NCBI GenBank assembly: GCA_013054445.1
Contig: JAAMPI010000009.1
Coordinates: 38,133-102,132, forward strand
Direction of reading: 5' to 3'
Length of the DNA stretch: 64,000 nt
From: Cudoniella acicularis
Lineage: Eukaryota; Ascomycota; Leotiomycetes; Helotiales; Helotiaceae
Positions within the stretch are counted from its first letter, which is position 1. Every line of letters begins with the position of its first letter. The notes under the pieces were generated by a model. That model was not told the origin of the DNA and made no database searches. It saw only the letters and a program-made list of their open reading frames with translations. The position numbers were made by a program, and so were the translations under genes. Below are positions 1 to 13,700 of this stretch, in pieces.

Positions 1-171
1 CAGAAATTTCCTCCTGTGATGGAGCTTCATTTGAAGCCGTTTTTGTGGTGGAATCGGTTGCTTCAGCAGTGGTAGCATTTTGTTCCGGGCCGCAGAATAT
101 CTTTTATTCTTTCGGTGAGATTTCAGTGAAGGGTTCTTGCGAGCTTCTCCAAAAAGATTCGTCGACCACAT
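1..171 (-). CDS. Possible 5' end of a minus-strand gene, cut by window edge
   Basis: A minus-strand reading frame opens with an ATG at 171 (start MWSTNLFGEARKN) and stays open to the window edge. Toward the edge another frame looks more protein-like, rich in Ala, Thr, Glu and Ser, so an intron or a different start may lie here. I do not recognise the product, and the piece is too short to place in a family. Read it only as a hint that a gene begins here and continues to the left. Confidence 0.25.
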   Translation of the reverse strand, partial: MWSTNLFGEARKNPSLKSHRKNKRYSAARNKMLPLLKQPIPPQKRLQMKLHHRRKFL

Positions 172-1301
172 TGTGACTTCGTGTGATTTGATAGAAGAAA
201 AGGTATGGAAGGGATACGGTCTGGAATGGGATGAAGATAAAAATTGAAAAGGATTGTTAGATGGAAAAGTAGAAAAGAATAATAGCTCTGACGAAAGCTG
301 TTAATATATCTACTTAGACTAGAAACTAGGCGCGATTGACGGCGGGTTCAATGCTAAAAAAAACCCGGACTTGTTTTAGCCCCATGTTACCTGCCACCAA
401 CGGTTGCTCCCGCAGGCAGGCTTGATCAGCATGTGAACTAAAAGTAGAAATAGGGTTCTCTCTTCGAGCTTTTTCAGGTCCATTTTAAAACCTCACTCTA
501 AACACTTACCAGATCAAGTATTTTCTGAGTGCCGGGTTACCAGTCTAATAATATGCCAGAGTACCAAAACTACTTAGCTTCGCTAACTAAAGACACATAT
601 TAGTGAATAAGTTAAAGGAATAGACTGTTAGACTACTTAAAGTGTCTAGATCGCTATCTTACTGTGCGTAAAGAATGCAAGTTCCATGAGCAGAAGCAAG
701 GAAGAAGAAGATTTACATTCCTCTTTGCAATGGTGTCTCATAGAAGCAAAGCGTTATTTCTTCGAAGTTGTGAGTTAATGACCAGAGCCATTTTGGATTT
801 GTAGCTGCACCTGGTCTTGGTTGGTCCGGAAGGCGACAATCATCGTGTTCGCGTTGGCGTCATTATGGTTTTGTCCATCAAGACGGTATGGGATTTAAAG
901 GAATGTAGCAGTGGTTATAAACTAACTCGCCACAGCCCCGTCTACCAAAAGGCGGATGGGCCTTAAGCAAATTAGCAATAGAGCCTGCCCCAAGCGCCTC
1001 CACGCACCTCTTTTTGCTTTGGCATGAGATGTAGGTACAGCGTCCTGGCTCTTGCACATTGTTATGTGAGAGTTCAATGTTCCGCATGGAATACAGAGTT
1101 GCAAGGATGGATCTCGCCTTGTACTCCACCTGGCCTTGCGGAATTGCTCAAGAAATAAAATGTTCTAAGCTGGGGTGAAAAGGAGAATTATGACAGGGCA
1201 GAAGTGAAGATTGGGCCATAAATGGACGAAATGGTAAAAGTGGGAATCCTTGGGGTATCTGACAGACCGTTTGACCTAACATAACATCATGCGCGGAGCT
1301 A
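172..1301. other. Intergenic stretch, no gene seen
   Basis: About 1.1 kb between the possible partial gene and the 3' end of the WD40-like gene. Reading frames here are short, overlap on both strands and show no domain or splice pattern. The first half is AT-rich. It probably holds the promoter of the left gene and the 3' region of the next gene. Confidence 0.5.
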
Positions 1302-3249
1302 TCACTCAAATAGCTTCCCTCGCTTCGACCGTCCATTCTCCATAGCCGCCAACGCATGATCAATTCCAGTAACGTCCAAATCCCCAGCAACGTTCGTACT
1401 CTTCTCCCCCAATGCTAGTCTTTCAGATGGGACACGTGTTTTGAAAACCTTGGCTTGCTTCTGAGTTGTAAGAATGGTGAACCGATGCTCGCCCAATATC
1501 AGCAAATTTGATATGTCTCCCAAAGGCGCTTGCGTATTGATGATTTGCTCAATACCAGAGCATCGCTCTCCTTGCAGGTCAATTCCTTCTAGTTTGATCA
1601 TCCGGGAGCTAGATGATGTGCTGTTGAACGGGTTTGCTGGTCCTTTCATGGCCACTTTTCGACTATTTGCCGACCAATATTTTGCCAGACTAGGAATGAT
1701 TATGTATGTTTCACCAAGCCAGAAGACGACCGATTCTTCAACTGGGTTGGTTGACGAAGCACTAGGGAGCTCTAAGATAGAGATTTGTCCCTGCATTCGA
1801 TCGGATGGTGCCCTACCACCGAAAGGCTCTACAGATTTTCGTGTCGAAGGGGTCATTGGTGCAAACTTTGATCCTGCATTTTGCGATGGTGCAATGTGGC
1901 GGGCCTTGACTCCAATGTCAATGTACCCTGAGAGGCTGTATTCCGACATGGATCCTCCTTTGATTCCTGCCCGACCCAACAAGCCTTGCGATGCACCAGG
2001 GCCAACACCCTCAATATCCCAAATAGCCCACTCCCCATCATTGAGTAGGACTATGATGGCCTGACCTCCCGAGACCCATTTCGCATCGATGATTGTTTTA
2101 CGCCCATATCCACTATGCGCGCCAGGAGGATGTGACGGCTGGTCGCTTTTGGAAGATTGAAAGCTAACATAAAGAGAAAGAAGCCAAGTACCCTGCTCAG
2201 CCGCGGGAGTTTCAGATCCCTCTTCAGAACTCTTGGTCAACTGCTTATAATCGTAGATACGACATGCGCCTTTGAGATCCGTGACGAGAAGATGACTGGA
2301 GCGCTGCCCAGAGAGAGATGGGTTGAATGTAATAGATTTAGCAGGTGAAGCCAGGTATACCTTCTGAAATGGCTCTATTTGAGGTTGCGGGGATTTTGTT
2401 GAGACTCTGTATAGAAGCAATAAGCCTGTTACCTCTCTGGAGCACGATGCTACTATAATATATGGATCCGAGGATGTAGAGAACTTAGTTTCCGGCTTGG
2501 TTGCATCTGAGGGACTTATTGAGGAGTCTACCGTCAGAGTAACCCCTTCAGATGGCTTCTGGTGGCCGGAAAGTAGGACCACAGTTTCACCCCATTTTCC
2601 TTTGCCAGCATAGGCGCTGGTAAAGTCTACCCGAAACTCAGGGCGCGCTTTGCTGGCTGGGGATGGTGGAATCAGAGGTAAAGTGACCAGCCGCAAGGAA
2701 TTGTCCGCACACGCCGCGGTGAACACGATTTTCTGCTTTAATGGCTGAATCCCGCGCCATGAAGGCCCCTCTGCCTTAAGTATTGGGGTTGGTAGTATCG
2801 CAAGGTGAAGGACATCGGTTCCAAAATGAAGATCTAGCGTTTGTATTATTTCAGGGTATGGCCTGGTCAGATCGAGCTCCTCTTCATCATCTTTGAATTC
2901 AACTTTATCTTGGAATTGTTTCGAAGCGGATTCATCCTCGTCAGAGTCAAGAGATATGACTGCACCTTCTACACCATTCGTCTTTTGTGATGTTGTTGAT
3001 GTTTGGGCTGGAGTTTTGAATGTACTGCCCCCTCGCCAGACAACCCTTACTCCATTCTCGTGGCCATAGAGTATGATGCTAGATCCGTTCGCAGATTGTG
3101 TAGGGTAGACTTTTGCAGTGTGTATTCGATGGGGCAATTCGTAGCTATCCAATGAGTATTTGAGCTGAGAACCTTGAAGGGATAGCTTACCTCACTTGGA
3201 TGTTTTGAGGGGTTCTTAAGAGCCTTGGTTGGGGAAGGTTGCTTGCCAT
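1302..3249 (-). CDS. WD40-like beta-propeller protein, possibly nucleoporin Nup37-type
   Basis: Two exons: 3191-3249 and 1302-3144, with a 46-bp intron (GTAAGC to TAG) at 3145-3190. The ATG at 3249 gives an N-terminus beginning MASNLPQPRLLRTP that reads in phase into exon 2; exon 2 alone has no ATG at its start. The product is about 633 residues. After about 50 residues comes a segment of the type HTAKVYPTQSANGSSIILYG, then an acidic serine patch (DSDEDES) followed by a run of Asp and Glu. The rest alternates short hydrophobic strands and loops, as in divergent WD40 propellers. It ends in a basic tail. The layout recalls the long ascomycete Nup37 proteins of the Y-complex of the nuclear pore, but I match it only by pattern. 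Any other conserved WD40-like protein is possible. Confidence 0.8.
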
Positions 3250-4455
3250 CGCGATGGAAGTGCGCAGGAGGTAGAGCGACACACGATCATACAATTGGCA
3301 TTTTTGGCGGTTTTGGTGTTGGTTGTCTCCTTCTCGTTGATAGTGTACAAAGGTGGTTTACAGGATGGAGCTCTCAGCGCGTCAAACCGCGTCGCTAAAA
3401 ACCTTACGGAGGCAAGCTTGTTCCTGTCCTGCAAACAGGCTATTCTTCGGCTCAACAATATGATACTTTGCTGCATGGGATGAAAACTACACTTCCGAAC
3501 TTCTGATGCTCTTTTTTCCACCCGTCCTGACATGATGCACCGCATACTGTGCCGCACACGGTCACACCAATCCGGTGCGCTGTCCAGCACGTATTTCGCC
3601 CAGCATCATCACCACCTTCGCCTTCGGACTTAAAGCTTGGTTTTCCACGTGAGATGGCCCGGCTTCGGTAACGCCTACCCAGGGTCACTCCAATATACGC
3701 ATCAAGACGACGGGTGTTCGGCACGGCCCACGAATGAGGTGGCTCAGTTCGAGAGAGCTATTGGAGTCAGTTGGACCGGCTTTTCTCACCGCCCCGAAAA
3801 TGGAACCCCGCACTGGAAGGGACTTTTGAGTTCCCCAGCGGAAGATCTCAACATGATAGCCTCCCTCGAGCCTCCATGAGGGAAAAGACTATATTGTAGG
3901 TTCAGATTGCTGGGAAATAGAGTGTCCACAACCTGCCTAGGTAGAGCCGCAGCTTTGGCGATAATTGAAAACCTCAAAGTAGCATTAAAAACGACTAACG
4001 CGAGAGATAAAAGGTTTCTCAGCGAGCTCTTATGAGATTTGACGATTGTAATTGACAGGGGAGACTCGGGAGCGGAATCTCTGCCGCTCTTGCAAATTCG
4101 CAATGGCTCCTGCAAGGGTCTTGGCCGTGGTTTGTCATTTCAAGCACCAGCTGGATCCGGCTATCCCCACTATCGCCGCAAATCAACAGCAGCGAGCAGC
4201 TTTCCTCTTTCCTCTCCACCATTCCTCTTCAAAATATTCTTCTTCTGGTTAATATAAGTGCTTCAGAAATCTTCAATTACACCATACTCTTCTTGCATGT
4301 TTTTAGTAGTTGGCGATCTTAGATTGGCCATATAACATCAAACTGCTTCTGCCGATACCTCGGCCAGGAAGTCGGTCCACTTGAAAAGCTGACTACTTTT
4401 TTTTTCTTGGGATACCTGCCCACTTCTGCTGACACGTTTGTGTTCCATTTGAACA
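3250..4455. other. Divergent promoter region
   Basis: About 1.2 kb between the divergent WD40-like gene and the MFS gene. No reading frame is convincing. The last 150 bp before the MFS start are rich in T and pyrimidine tracts, typical of a fungal promoter and 5' UTR. Confidence 0.5.
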
Positions 4456-6532
4456 ATGGGAAAGTCTGGAGATTTGGAGAAAGAAATGCTCCACGAAAAC
4501 GATGCCTCTGCATTGGCCTCGTCAATAGCTCATTCGTCCCTGCGAGAAGAACTCGAAAAGGACCAAAACATCCCAAGAACACCACGAACTTCACATTCCG
4601 TTTCCTCTCATGGCACAATAGATTCCGACCCTCTTTCCCCTCTCGAACGCGCTTTAACGCCAAATCTCCTGACCGAAGCTGAGCAACTTGGACAACCGGA
4701 CCTCACCTTCTCAAAAACTGCGACTTCCTTCGCAACAACTGGCTCACGAATTCCTTCTTTCGAGGTCGACTTTGGTCCGGATGACCCCGATGATCCTCGA
4801 AATTGGCCTCTCTGGTATCGCGGGGTTACAATCGCTACAGTTAGCTTATCGACATGGACGGTAGTTCTGTATAGTACGAGTTATACAAGTAGTATGCCAG
4901 GTATGATGGAAGAGTTTCACGAGACTAACGAGGTTATTGCTACACTCGGAGTTACAACATACCTCGTGGGTCTTGCCGTTGGAAGCTTGATATTGGCACC
5001 ATTGAGCGAGATATATGGGCGAAGGCCCGTCTATATGGGAAGCTTGCTTTTCTATTGCTTGATGGTTTTACCCTGTGCCTTGGCAACATCGCTCCCCGAG
5101 ATTCTTGTAGTCAGATTCTTTGGGTAAGTTTTCAATTGCAAAGGTGCTTTCTTCGCTAACGCAGCAAAGTGCTTGTGCCGGTGCGGCTATGATTTCTAAT
5201 TCGCCGGGTACAGTGGCGGACATCACTGTAGAAAATTATCGCGCTCTAGCTTTCAGTATATGGAGCATTGGCCCCATGAATGGACCTGTAACGGGCCCAC
5301 TCATTGGAGGTTTCGTTGCCCAATACTTGGGATGGCGCTGGACTAATTGGATCGTGGTGATCATTTCCGGTGTGGCATGGTTAGCATGCTGTATGATCAA
5401 AGAAACTTACCCTCCAGTCTTGCTTAAAAGCAAAGCAGCCAAACGAAGGAAAGAGACCGGAGATGACAGGTGGTGGTGCAGATACGATAACAGCATGACT
5501 GGTATGTGTGAGAAATCCCGAAATACTTTCGGCCAAACTAACGGTCTTCGCAGCATTGCAAATTCTCAAAATTAATCTTTCCAGACCTTTTATACTATCA
5601 TTTACAGAGCCAATTTTGTGGTTCTGGAATGCCTACATAGCTGTAGGTTCAACTTTGGACCTTCTTGAATTCCTTTCCATCCCCATTTAGAAATAATTGA
5701 ACTATCACTTGACATGATTCTTATTCGTCAATACAAAAGCTGACGGTTGCCTCTACAGATTATTTATGGTATCTTATACCTTTGCTTTGTTGCTTATCCA
5801 CTGATCTATACCGACCTTCGTGGCTGGTCACCCGGCTTGAGCGGGCTCGCCTTCGTTGGTATCGGAGTTGGCACTATGATAGCAATTGTTACCGAGCCTT
5901 TAGCTAGGAAGATCGTCAACTCACATAAGAAAGATCCTGAAACTGGAAGAGTACCACCTGAGGCATCTGTTAGTATCATCTGCTTTGCGGCATTTTTATG
6001 TCCCATTGGGCAGCTATGGTTCTCGTGGACTTCCACCCCCATTACAATACACTGGATCTGGCCTATTCTAGCTGGTGTTCCGTTTGGAGCGGGAAATTGT
6101 CTGGTTTTTATCTACGCCTCGAATTATCTCGCTGGGTCATACGGTATTTATTCAGCTTCAGCACTTGCTGGAAATGCCGTTGTTCGATCCTTCTTGGGAG
6201 GGACATTACCATTAGCTGGACCATCAATGTATGCAAAGCTTACTCCCCATTGGGCCGGCACGCTGCTGGGATTGGTTCAGGTGGCTTTGATTCCAATTCC
6301 ATTTGTGTTTTATAAATGGGGCGATAAGATTCGGGCCAGAAGTCCATTGATCAAACAGATGAGAGAGGACCAGGAGAGGAATAATAAAAAAGCTGCGAGA
6401 GCGAAGAAGAACCAGGAGAAGGCTGACGCTGAGCGAGGGGAGGTCATGCTGAACGGTGAAGTTGACGAAGTCGACTCTGAAAAGGGGGTGGTTAATAAGA
6501 CGGCCAATCCTGTGACGATAGAAAAGGAGTGA
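4456..6532 (+). CDS. MFS transporter, DHA1 drug/polyamine exporter type
   Basis: Four exons: 4456-5123, 5170-5501, 5554-5642 and 5759-6532; all introns are GT-AG and phases agree, giving about 620 residues. The first acceptor is the AAG at 5169, not the CAG five bases upstream, because only the former restores FGACAGAAMIS. A cytosolic N-terminus of about 120 residues leads to PDDPDDPRNWP, the usual lead-in to TM1 in fungal DHA1 proteins. Family landmarks include the SNSPGTVADI stretch and GPLIGGFVAQYLGWRWTNW. Hydrophobic segments fit 12 membrane spans around a central loop with a basic KAAKRRK patch, followed by a charged C-terminal tail of about 65 residues rich in Lys and Glu. The family is H+-antiporters of the plasma or vacuolar membrane (Tpo1/Flu1-like) that export polyamines, azoles and other toxic compounds. 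The substrate cannot be read from sequence. No biosynthetic cluster lies beside it. Confidence 0.93.
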
Positions 6533-7541
6533 AGTATAGATGGTGTATAGATGGGACAATAATAAGTGGATATCCACTGTTAGCTTTTTACTTGGGATTT
6601 GCCTCACATTAGGGGTTGAAAAGGAAAAACTTAGCGCGAGTAAGACAGCTTGACGGCTTCATAGCCCGAGCTTAGACACTTATCAAATGGCAAGTCATAC
6701 CCTAAACAGTTACTGACTTACAACCACTCAGATAGCCTCGAAAGGGAGTCAGTCATCACGTGTGTGAGACAAACCCAAAACTGCCCACCACTTGTACAGT
6801 AGCTAAGTCAGCCTTGCAGGCAAAGGAGGCGGGCGCGTGGACTAAGCCCTCTGCGTCAGTGTCAGAATTTTCATAGCCTGTCAGCACCTCAAAGAAAGGC
6901 AGTCGACAAAGGGCAGAAAAGGCAGAAAGGGAATAAATAGCTGTGTCGACATAAATGGCTTAGAGTTTGTCACCGTTCGCATGAGCCTGGAAGTGGAGTG
7001 TGTTATGCCAGACTGTCCCTGAAGCTATCCCCTCCCCTGGTGGATCTTCACCTGCTGCTCGGCAACCAGCAGACTGCCGCCCCAGTAGGCCCAGCCCCGA
7101 TCAACCGCCAATCGCGGCCCAATTCCTAATCCTAGCAGCCTAGCGCTGTGCTGTCTCACTCCCGCCTTCGCTAAAAACGCTGCACATTATTTGCAAAATT
7201 CAGGGACGGACAACTTCTTCTCTTTTCCTTCCCCGCGCCTCCATCCCACGTCCCACGGTATCCTGCCAATCTATTCCTACCGGTGTATTCAATCTGCTCT
7301 CGATCTTCTTCTATCGTGCTATTCTGTGGTTTCTCCCCCATCTGCTGCTCGATCTCGCCATCGTCGTGTGATCAACAGCCGCATAACTATCAGACACCGC
7401 CTTCGGATCGGGCCCTTGAGTCTCGATATCCTCACCGACAACATCAACAAAGGATCTCGACCATCCAAGTCGCCTCACTCACCGCGACAAGAAGACCATC
7501 GCCAAACCGCATCAGCGACCCTTCTGTGACTTTCAGTAGTC
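6533..7541. promoter_or_regulatory. eIF2A upstream region with long pyrimidine-rich leader
   Basis: About 1 kb without a gene. From about 7180 to the eIF2A ATG the plus strand is rich in C and T, with runs such as ttctcttttccttcc. This is typical of promoters and 5' leaders of strongly expressed fungal translation genes. Small ATG-led frames in the leader could act as upstream ORFs, but I see no conserved one. Confidence 0.45.
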
Positions 7542-9836
7542 ATGGCAGAGCCAACGCAGTTTGCATACCGAACACTGAAGGAGATTGGCATCGTGGATGC
7601 TGCACCCGTCTATGAGCCTTTGCCTGGGTTTGAGAAACCGGAAGGGAACTCGCGTTGCTGCACCTATTCACCCTGCGGTCGCTACTTTGCCTGGGCCTCC
7701 AACGATGGCGTTACGGTCATTGATGCCTCGGTCGGACACGTCATCACCACTCTCCCCACACCCAACGTATACGAATTAGGCTTCTCACCGCGGGGTTCCT
7801 ACATAATTACGTGGGAGCGCCCGTCCAAAGATGAGAATGGGGATGCTGTCAAAAACTTGAAGGTCTGGCATACTGTTGAAGAGCTCCCGGAGGACGCAGA
7901 GAAGCAGGTTGTCGGGAGATTCGTGCAGAAGTCGCAGACTGGTTGGAACCTTCAATATACCTTCGATGAGCGATACTGCGCCCGCTGTGTCACAAACGAA
8001 GTGCAGTTCTACGAGAGTGGCGATTTGGGTACAGTCTGGAATAAGCTTCGTGCCGAGGGCGTTGCTGATTTTGCAATTTCACCTGGCAACAACCATTCTG
8101 TAGCAGCTTTCATTCCTGAACGCAAAGTACGTATAATCTGACCGGATTCAAACCAGGATGCTAACGATTTATCGCAGGGCCAACCAGCTTCCGTGAAGAT
8201 TTTCAATGTTCCCTCATTCGCCAGCCCGGTTTCGCAAAAGACTTTCTTCAAGGGTGATAAAGTCCAGTTGAAATGGAACCAATTGGGAACGACTTTGATT
8301 GTCCTTGCGCAAACCGAGGTAGACAAGACAGGCAAGAGTTATTATGGAGAGACAACACTATATGTGCTGAGCGCAAATGGTGGATTCGATTCGAGAATAA
8401 CTTTGGACAAGGAAGGCCCAATTCACGATGTCTCCTGGTCTCCCAATTCGAAAGAATTCGGGGTTGTCTATGGATACATGCCAGCGAAGACGACTATTTT
8501 CAACCAGAGAGCTGTCGTAACCCATACGTTCCCGCTCGCCCCTCGAAATACTATTCTGTTTTCGCCCACTGGTAAATTTGTCTTGGTAGCTGGTTTTGGT
8601 AACCTTGCTGGACAAATGGACATCTATGATCTCGAAAAGGATTACAAAAAGATCTGCACGATTGAAGGTGGAAATCCCAGTGTTTGCGAATGGAGCCCGG
8701 ACAGCAAGTATATCCTTACTGCCACCACCAGTCCAAGACTTCGTGTGGATAATGGAGTTCGATTGTGGCATGTTGGGGGAGGCATTATGTACAATCAAGA
8801 TATGGTGGAGCTGTATCACGTTACCTGGAGACCGCAGACCATCGACCATTTCTCGCCTGGCGATCCCCTGCACCCCGTTCCAACCCCACACGCCTCGGCT
8901 CTCGCATACCTTGGAACTGTCAAGACCCCTTCCAAACCAGCTGGCGCGTACAGACCACCTGGAGCTCGTGGAACTTCAACGCCTCTGCATTTCAAGCGGG
9001 AAGATGAAGGTGGAGCTGCACACATTGTTAGTAATGGAACATCACTTGTGGGCTCAAACGGTTTTGGCAAGCCGAGAAGACAAGTTCCAGGCGCCGAAAC
9101 TGTCGACAACCTTCCCCCTGGAGCCGCGCCTGCGAATGTACCTGGTGCAACTGCTGAAGGAGATGAAAATCTTTCTAAGGCAGCTTTGAAAAACAAGAAG
9201 AAGCGAGAGGCAAAGAAGGCTAAGGATGCTGAAGCCAAGGCTGCCGGGTTGGGAGCTGGTGAAGGTCCTAGCAATGTTGGAGAGAATCGGAGTCCAGAGC
9301 GCAGAGATCGACGAGATCATCAGCGAAGCAGGTCAAAAGGCAACCAGGATATTCGTACTCCGTCCCAACAGCGCTATCGCAGCAATACTCATCAAGGGAA
9401 GTACAATGGACCTAACGGCAATAATGGTAATGGGGCCAATCAAAATAACCAGGGTGGTCAAGGTTATCAAGGTCACCAAGGCCAAGGTCATCAAGGTCAA
9501 GGTCATCAAGGTCATCAAGGAAACCAAGGTTTTCAAAATTACCAAGGCAACAACAACAGCCAGAACCACGCACCTGCTGGGCAACTCAACAACCTTACCA
9601 TTAACCCAGCTCAACAACCTCGTCTAGTTGATGCACCTGAACTTTCGATTACGTCTCCCGGTGGTGGAAGTCCAAATGCTAAGAAGCTGCGAGGATTACA
9701 AAAGAAGATTCGGGCCATTGAAGACTTAGAGATGCGTCTTGCGGGGGGTGAGAAATTGGAAGACACGCAGTTGAAGAAGATCGGCACAAAGGCTGCGGTA
9801 CAGGCCGAGCTATCTTCTTTAGAGCATGAGGGTTAG
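7542..9836 (+). CDS. EIF2A: Eukaryotic translation initiation factor 2A (eIF2A)
   Basis: Two exons, 7542-8126 and 8178-9836, joined across a 51-bp intron (GTACGT, branch GCTAAC, CAG), giving 747 residues. The N-terminal two thirds is a WD40-like propeller with YSPCGRYFAW, FSPRGSYIITWERP, a segment around WNLQYTFDE, WSPNSKEFGVVYG, FSPTGKFVLVAGFGN and CEWSPDSKYILTATTSPRL, all hallmarks of eIF2A. The C-terminal part is low-complexity: Lys/Ala-rich near 540-580, then Gly/Gln/His/Asn-rich near 620-660 with short GHQGQ repeats. It ends in a conserved helix containing KKLRGLQKKIRAIEDLE. eIF2A is a cytoplasmic factor that supports GTP-independent Met-tRNA delivery and stress or IRES-type initiation. 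The His/Gln/Gly tract is longer than I would expect from metazoan members and may vary in length between strains. Confidence 0.96.
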
Positions 9837-10720
9837 GGCAGATCTGAATTTGCCAAAATCTAAATGCGGATGTTGATTGCGGTGACTGGGAGGATTTGTG
9901 AGGGAATCAACTTGTGTTTTGAGTTGGATTGCATTGGACAAATCGCATCATCATAGGCGTTAACGAAGGGCATTATCAGATCCGAGATCCACGTCGGTGG
10001 AAAATGAATTGACTAATAAGTCATCCTAGCAGGGAATTTGTTACGTGGAAAGAGAATTGCGCTCAGTTTTTCGGGTCTGGGGGACTTCCTTAGATCAAGC
10101 TTGACTTGGGCTTGCGCGATCACGATGAACGTAGAACGTAACGATATGAATGACGGTTACGTAGACCGATAGGTGCTTTACCTACCAGCGAGGTTATAGA
10201 CTATCCTAAATTAAAAAAAGTACTTTATGATTTCAAGAAATTTTCGTATCACTCACTTTGTTGGGCATTTTCTCGCCAAAGCCCCTTTTTCTTCGTGGCC
10301 CCTCCCGTTATCGGAGCTTTCATCCGATGAGGCAGTATTTACCCCACCTTCCTTTTATGGCCCGCTCTTGCATTGCAACTGTGAACTGCAACAGGTGAAA
10401 CATCAGCCGCTGGACACCTCGGCTCATTCCACTGGTTTAATTGCTACTCATGCCATTGCTCTCAGATGGGAAAATATCGACCAGGAAAATGAGTGGTGAA
10501 TCTAGTGCGCATTATCGTCTCATGGGTCTAAATCTACAAACCAGAGAATGGCAGCTATCATCCAATTTCCGACCCAGCTTCTCCGTATGCTATATACCCC
10601 TTTATGGCCCCATGAAAATGCTAGGTCTAGTGTACCAAACTCTTTCTAAATGTACAAAAACATTATATTCATCTCAACCGGATTCGTGAAAGAAGTGGAA
10701 TTGGACGGCCCAATCTAATA
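9837..10720. other. Intergenic stretch between convergent genes
   Basis: About 880 bp between the 3' ends of eIF2A (plus) and mitochondrial IF-2 (minus). Two short plus-strand frames (10227-10499 and 10441-10689) show no domain, so I treat this as shared 3' flanking DNA. Confidence 0.55.
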
Positions 10721-13700
10721 TTACAAATATCTTTTTTCTTCTTTCTCCTCGTAAGATCGCACTTGATCGCCAACTTGGAATTCGAACCAGTCCTCGAAGC
10801 CCATGCCGCATTCGCTGCCTTTCTTCATTTCGGGCACGTCTCTCTTGACGCTCTTGAGGGAGGCGAGGGTTCCTAAATAATGTCAGCAATCGGTTTTTCA
10901 AAAAGAACGACGGGATAAACATACCATCGAACACCTTCTCTCCGTTCCTCATCACCCTAACTTTGGAGTTCTTGGCAATAGTTCCATTCCTGACTTTACA
11001 TCCTGCGATGTTCTTCTGTTTTCGTCCTTTCACGGTGATAGAGAACACTTGCGCAATCTCTGCTTCACCAAGCACTCGTTGGGTGAACAATGGCGGCAGG
11101 TACTTGCTAAGCTCCGCTTTCACGTCATCTACTAGGCGATAGATGATGTTTTGGTCAATGATGTTGACTTTGGCTTGTTCGGCTAGGCGCGTGATGTGCG
11201 GTTCGACTTCGGTGTTGAAGTTAATGACATGACCTTTTGCTGCTGCTGCGTGCTCGATATCGAACTCGGAGAGTTGGCCAACTCCAGAACGAAGTACGTG
11301 TGGTTGGACTTCCTTATTGCCCAGAGTACCGATACTATCCATGACTGCTTCGACAGAACCACTGACATCGCCCTTGACAATGAAGTAAATCTGCTTTGGC
11401 CCACCGACTTTTTCTTCAGGCATTTCTAGTTCCGTTCCTTCTGCTTCAGCCATAGCCTCGAGCTTTTCACGAGCTTTCCTTTCTTGCTCAACTTTCCGGC
11501 TGTCGTTAATAGCCTCCATGTCTTCAGCCATCTTCTCCCGTTCCTCTTTCTCAAGACGGAAGTCAACAACGGCCTTGGCTTTCTGCTCATCAGGAGCCTC
11601 GAGAACTTCATCACCAGCAAGAGGTTGTTCGCGCCATCCATCGATTTCCACTGGAGTTCCGGGCCCAGCTTCTTCGATATCAATGCCAGCCTCATTTCGG
11701 AGACAACGAATTCTAGCCCAAGTCTTGCCTGCCACGATAAAATCACCTGGACGCATTGTGCCTCGTTTGACCAGTACCGTTGCCACTTTACCCATAGATT
11801 TAATACTTGCTTCGATGACAGCACCCTCAGCAGGCCCATCTCTTTCAGCGCGTACATCGAGGATATCGGACAAGGCCACAGCAGCTTCTTCAAGTTGTTC
11901 CATGCCTTGTCCAGTCTTCCCACTTACGCAAACGACTTGCGTATCACCACCAAAATCTTCAACGTCTACACCATAACGAGAGAGATCTTGCTTAACCCGC
12001 TCGATGTTTGATTCCTCCTTATCAATTTTGTTTATGGCTACGATGATAGGAACCTTGGCTGCTTTGGCGTGGTTGATAGCTTCGATCGTTTGAGGTTTCA
12101 CGCTGTCATCTGCTGCAACTACCAAAATGACGATATCTGTAACGTTGGCACCTCGCTGACGCATGGCCAAGAATGCAGCATGACCCGGCGTATCGAGGAA
12201 CGTAATGGTTTTGCCAGAAGGCATAGGTACTGAGAAAGCACCGATGTGTTGAGTAATTCCACCATGTTCAGTTGCAGCAACCGATGATTTGCGTAGATAG
12301 TCAAGAATCGTGGTCTTTCCATGATCAACATGTCCCATAATCGTAACAACTGGAGGTCTCGAAGGTAAAATCGAAGGATCTGCGGGTGGCTCTCTTGCTT
12401 TCAGGTCTTCCGAATCGCCACGATCAATGATCGGTTCAAAATTATACTCCATAGCGATCAGTCCTGCATTTTCCGAGTTCAAAATAAAGTCATGATTCGT
12501 TTCCTCAAATCCCAACTCTTGCATCTTCTCAATGAATTCTTCGAGTCGAACTCTAAGCGCAATAGACAAATTTGACACGGAAATAAATTCTGGAAGCAGA
12601 ATTGGCACAGGCTTTCTAGCCGCCTTCTCGCGCTTTCGCTGTTTCTTCAGTTCAGCTCGTTTTTTTGCTGCTTCTCGCTCAGCTTCGGCATCTTCTCCGT
12701 CTACTTCATACCCAAATTGCTGACGTCGTTTGGCTTTATCTCTTTCTTTGCCCTTTGGAAGACTGCTGAAGCTTGGCTCATCTAAAGTAAATCGTTCCCT
12801 GCCTTTCTTCGGTCGTATCGGACGTTCATATTCTTGTACTTCCTCTTCTTGCTTCTTACTTGGTCGAATTTGCTCCGGCTCCTTGGTCGGTTCCCGGATC
12901 GCTGGTTCCTGGGTCACCGAGTCCCAGTTACTACTAGACACTGACCCAACTCTCCTAAAACGGTCATGAGCAGGACTTTCAAAAGACTGGCTATTGAAAG
13001 CGGCTTCATTCTGCTGCAAAGCTTCTCTGTTGCTTGATTCATCAACAAATGGCTTCCATTTAACCACTGGTTCAGGTCCAGCTCTGATATTACTACTGTC
13101 TTGATATGAGGATTTTTGGGGTTCTTGACCTCCGGAGATGCCTCGAGATAGGTTGTTGGCAAATTGGGATTGCTTGGAGTCCCTTTGGCCCCATGAAATA
13201 GCTGCAGACGGGATACCAGCGTTTGAGGATTGTTGAGAATCCCTTTGAACCCACGGGCTGCCTCGAGGTGGGATATTCCCAAATGGGGATTTCTGGGAAT
13301 CACTTTGACCCCATGAGCTACTCCCAGACGGCACACTCGCAGGTGAGGGTTGTTGAAGTTCCTTTTGAACTCCTGAACTACCCTCAGGCGGGACATCCGC
13401 AGTTAAGGATTGTTGGGAGTCTTTTTGGACCCACCGGCTACCTCGAGTATCCCCAAGTGGTGATTTTTGGGGGTCTCTTTGACCCCATGAACCACCGGAA
13501 AAACTTGAAGAGTCCAGAATAGATCTGCTTCCCACTGGTGTATATCGACGGAGCGAAGCCTCCTGTTCCCTCTGAGCACGAGCCTCAGTAAGTAAATCCC
13601 GTGGTTTGACAGGCTCCTGGGGAGCCTCTCTCCGCTTTAATTGGCCCCAGCTGTTTGAGTCTTCCACGGGTTGAGAGTTTTTTGAAGCTGTCGGATCATC

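Noticed and set aside
1474..2064. 196-codon plus-strand frame
   Set aside because: It is antisense to the WD40-like gene, which has a good start, intron and protein-like sequence.
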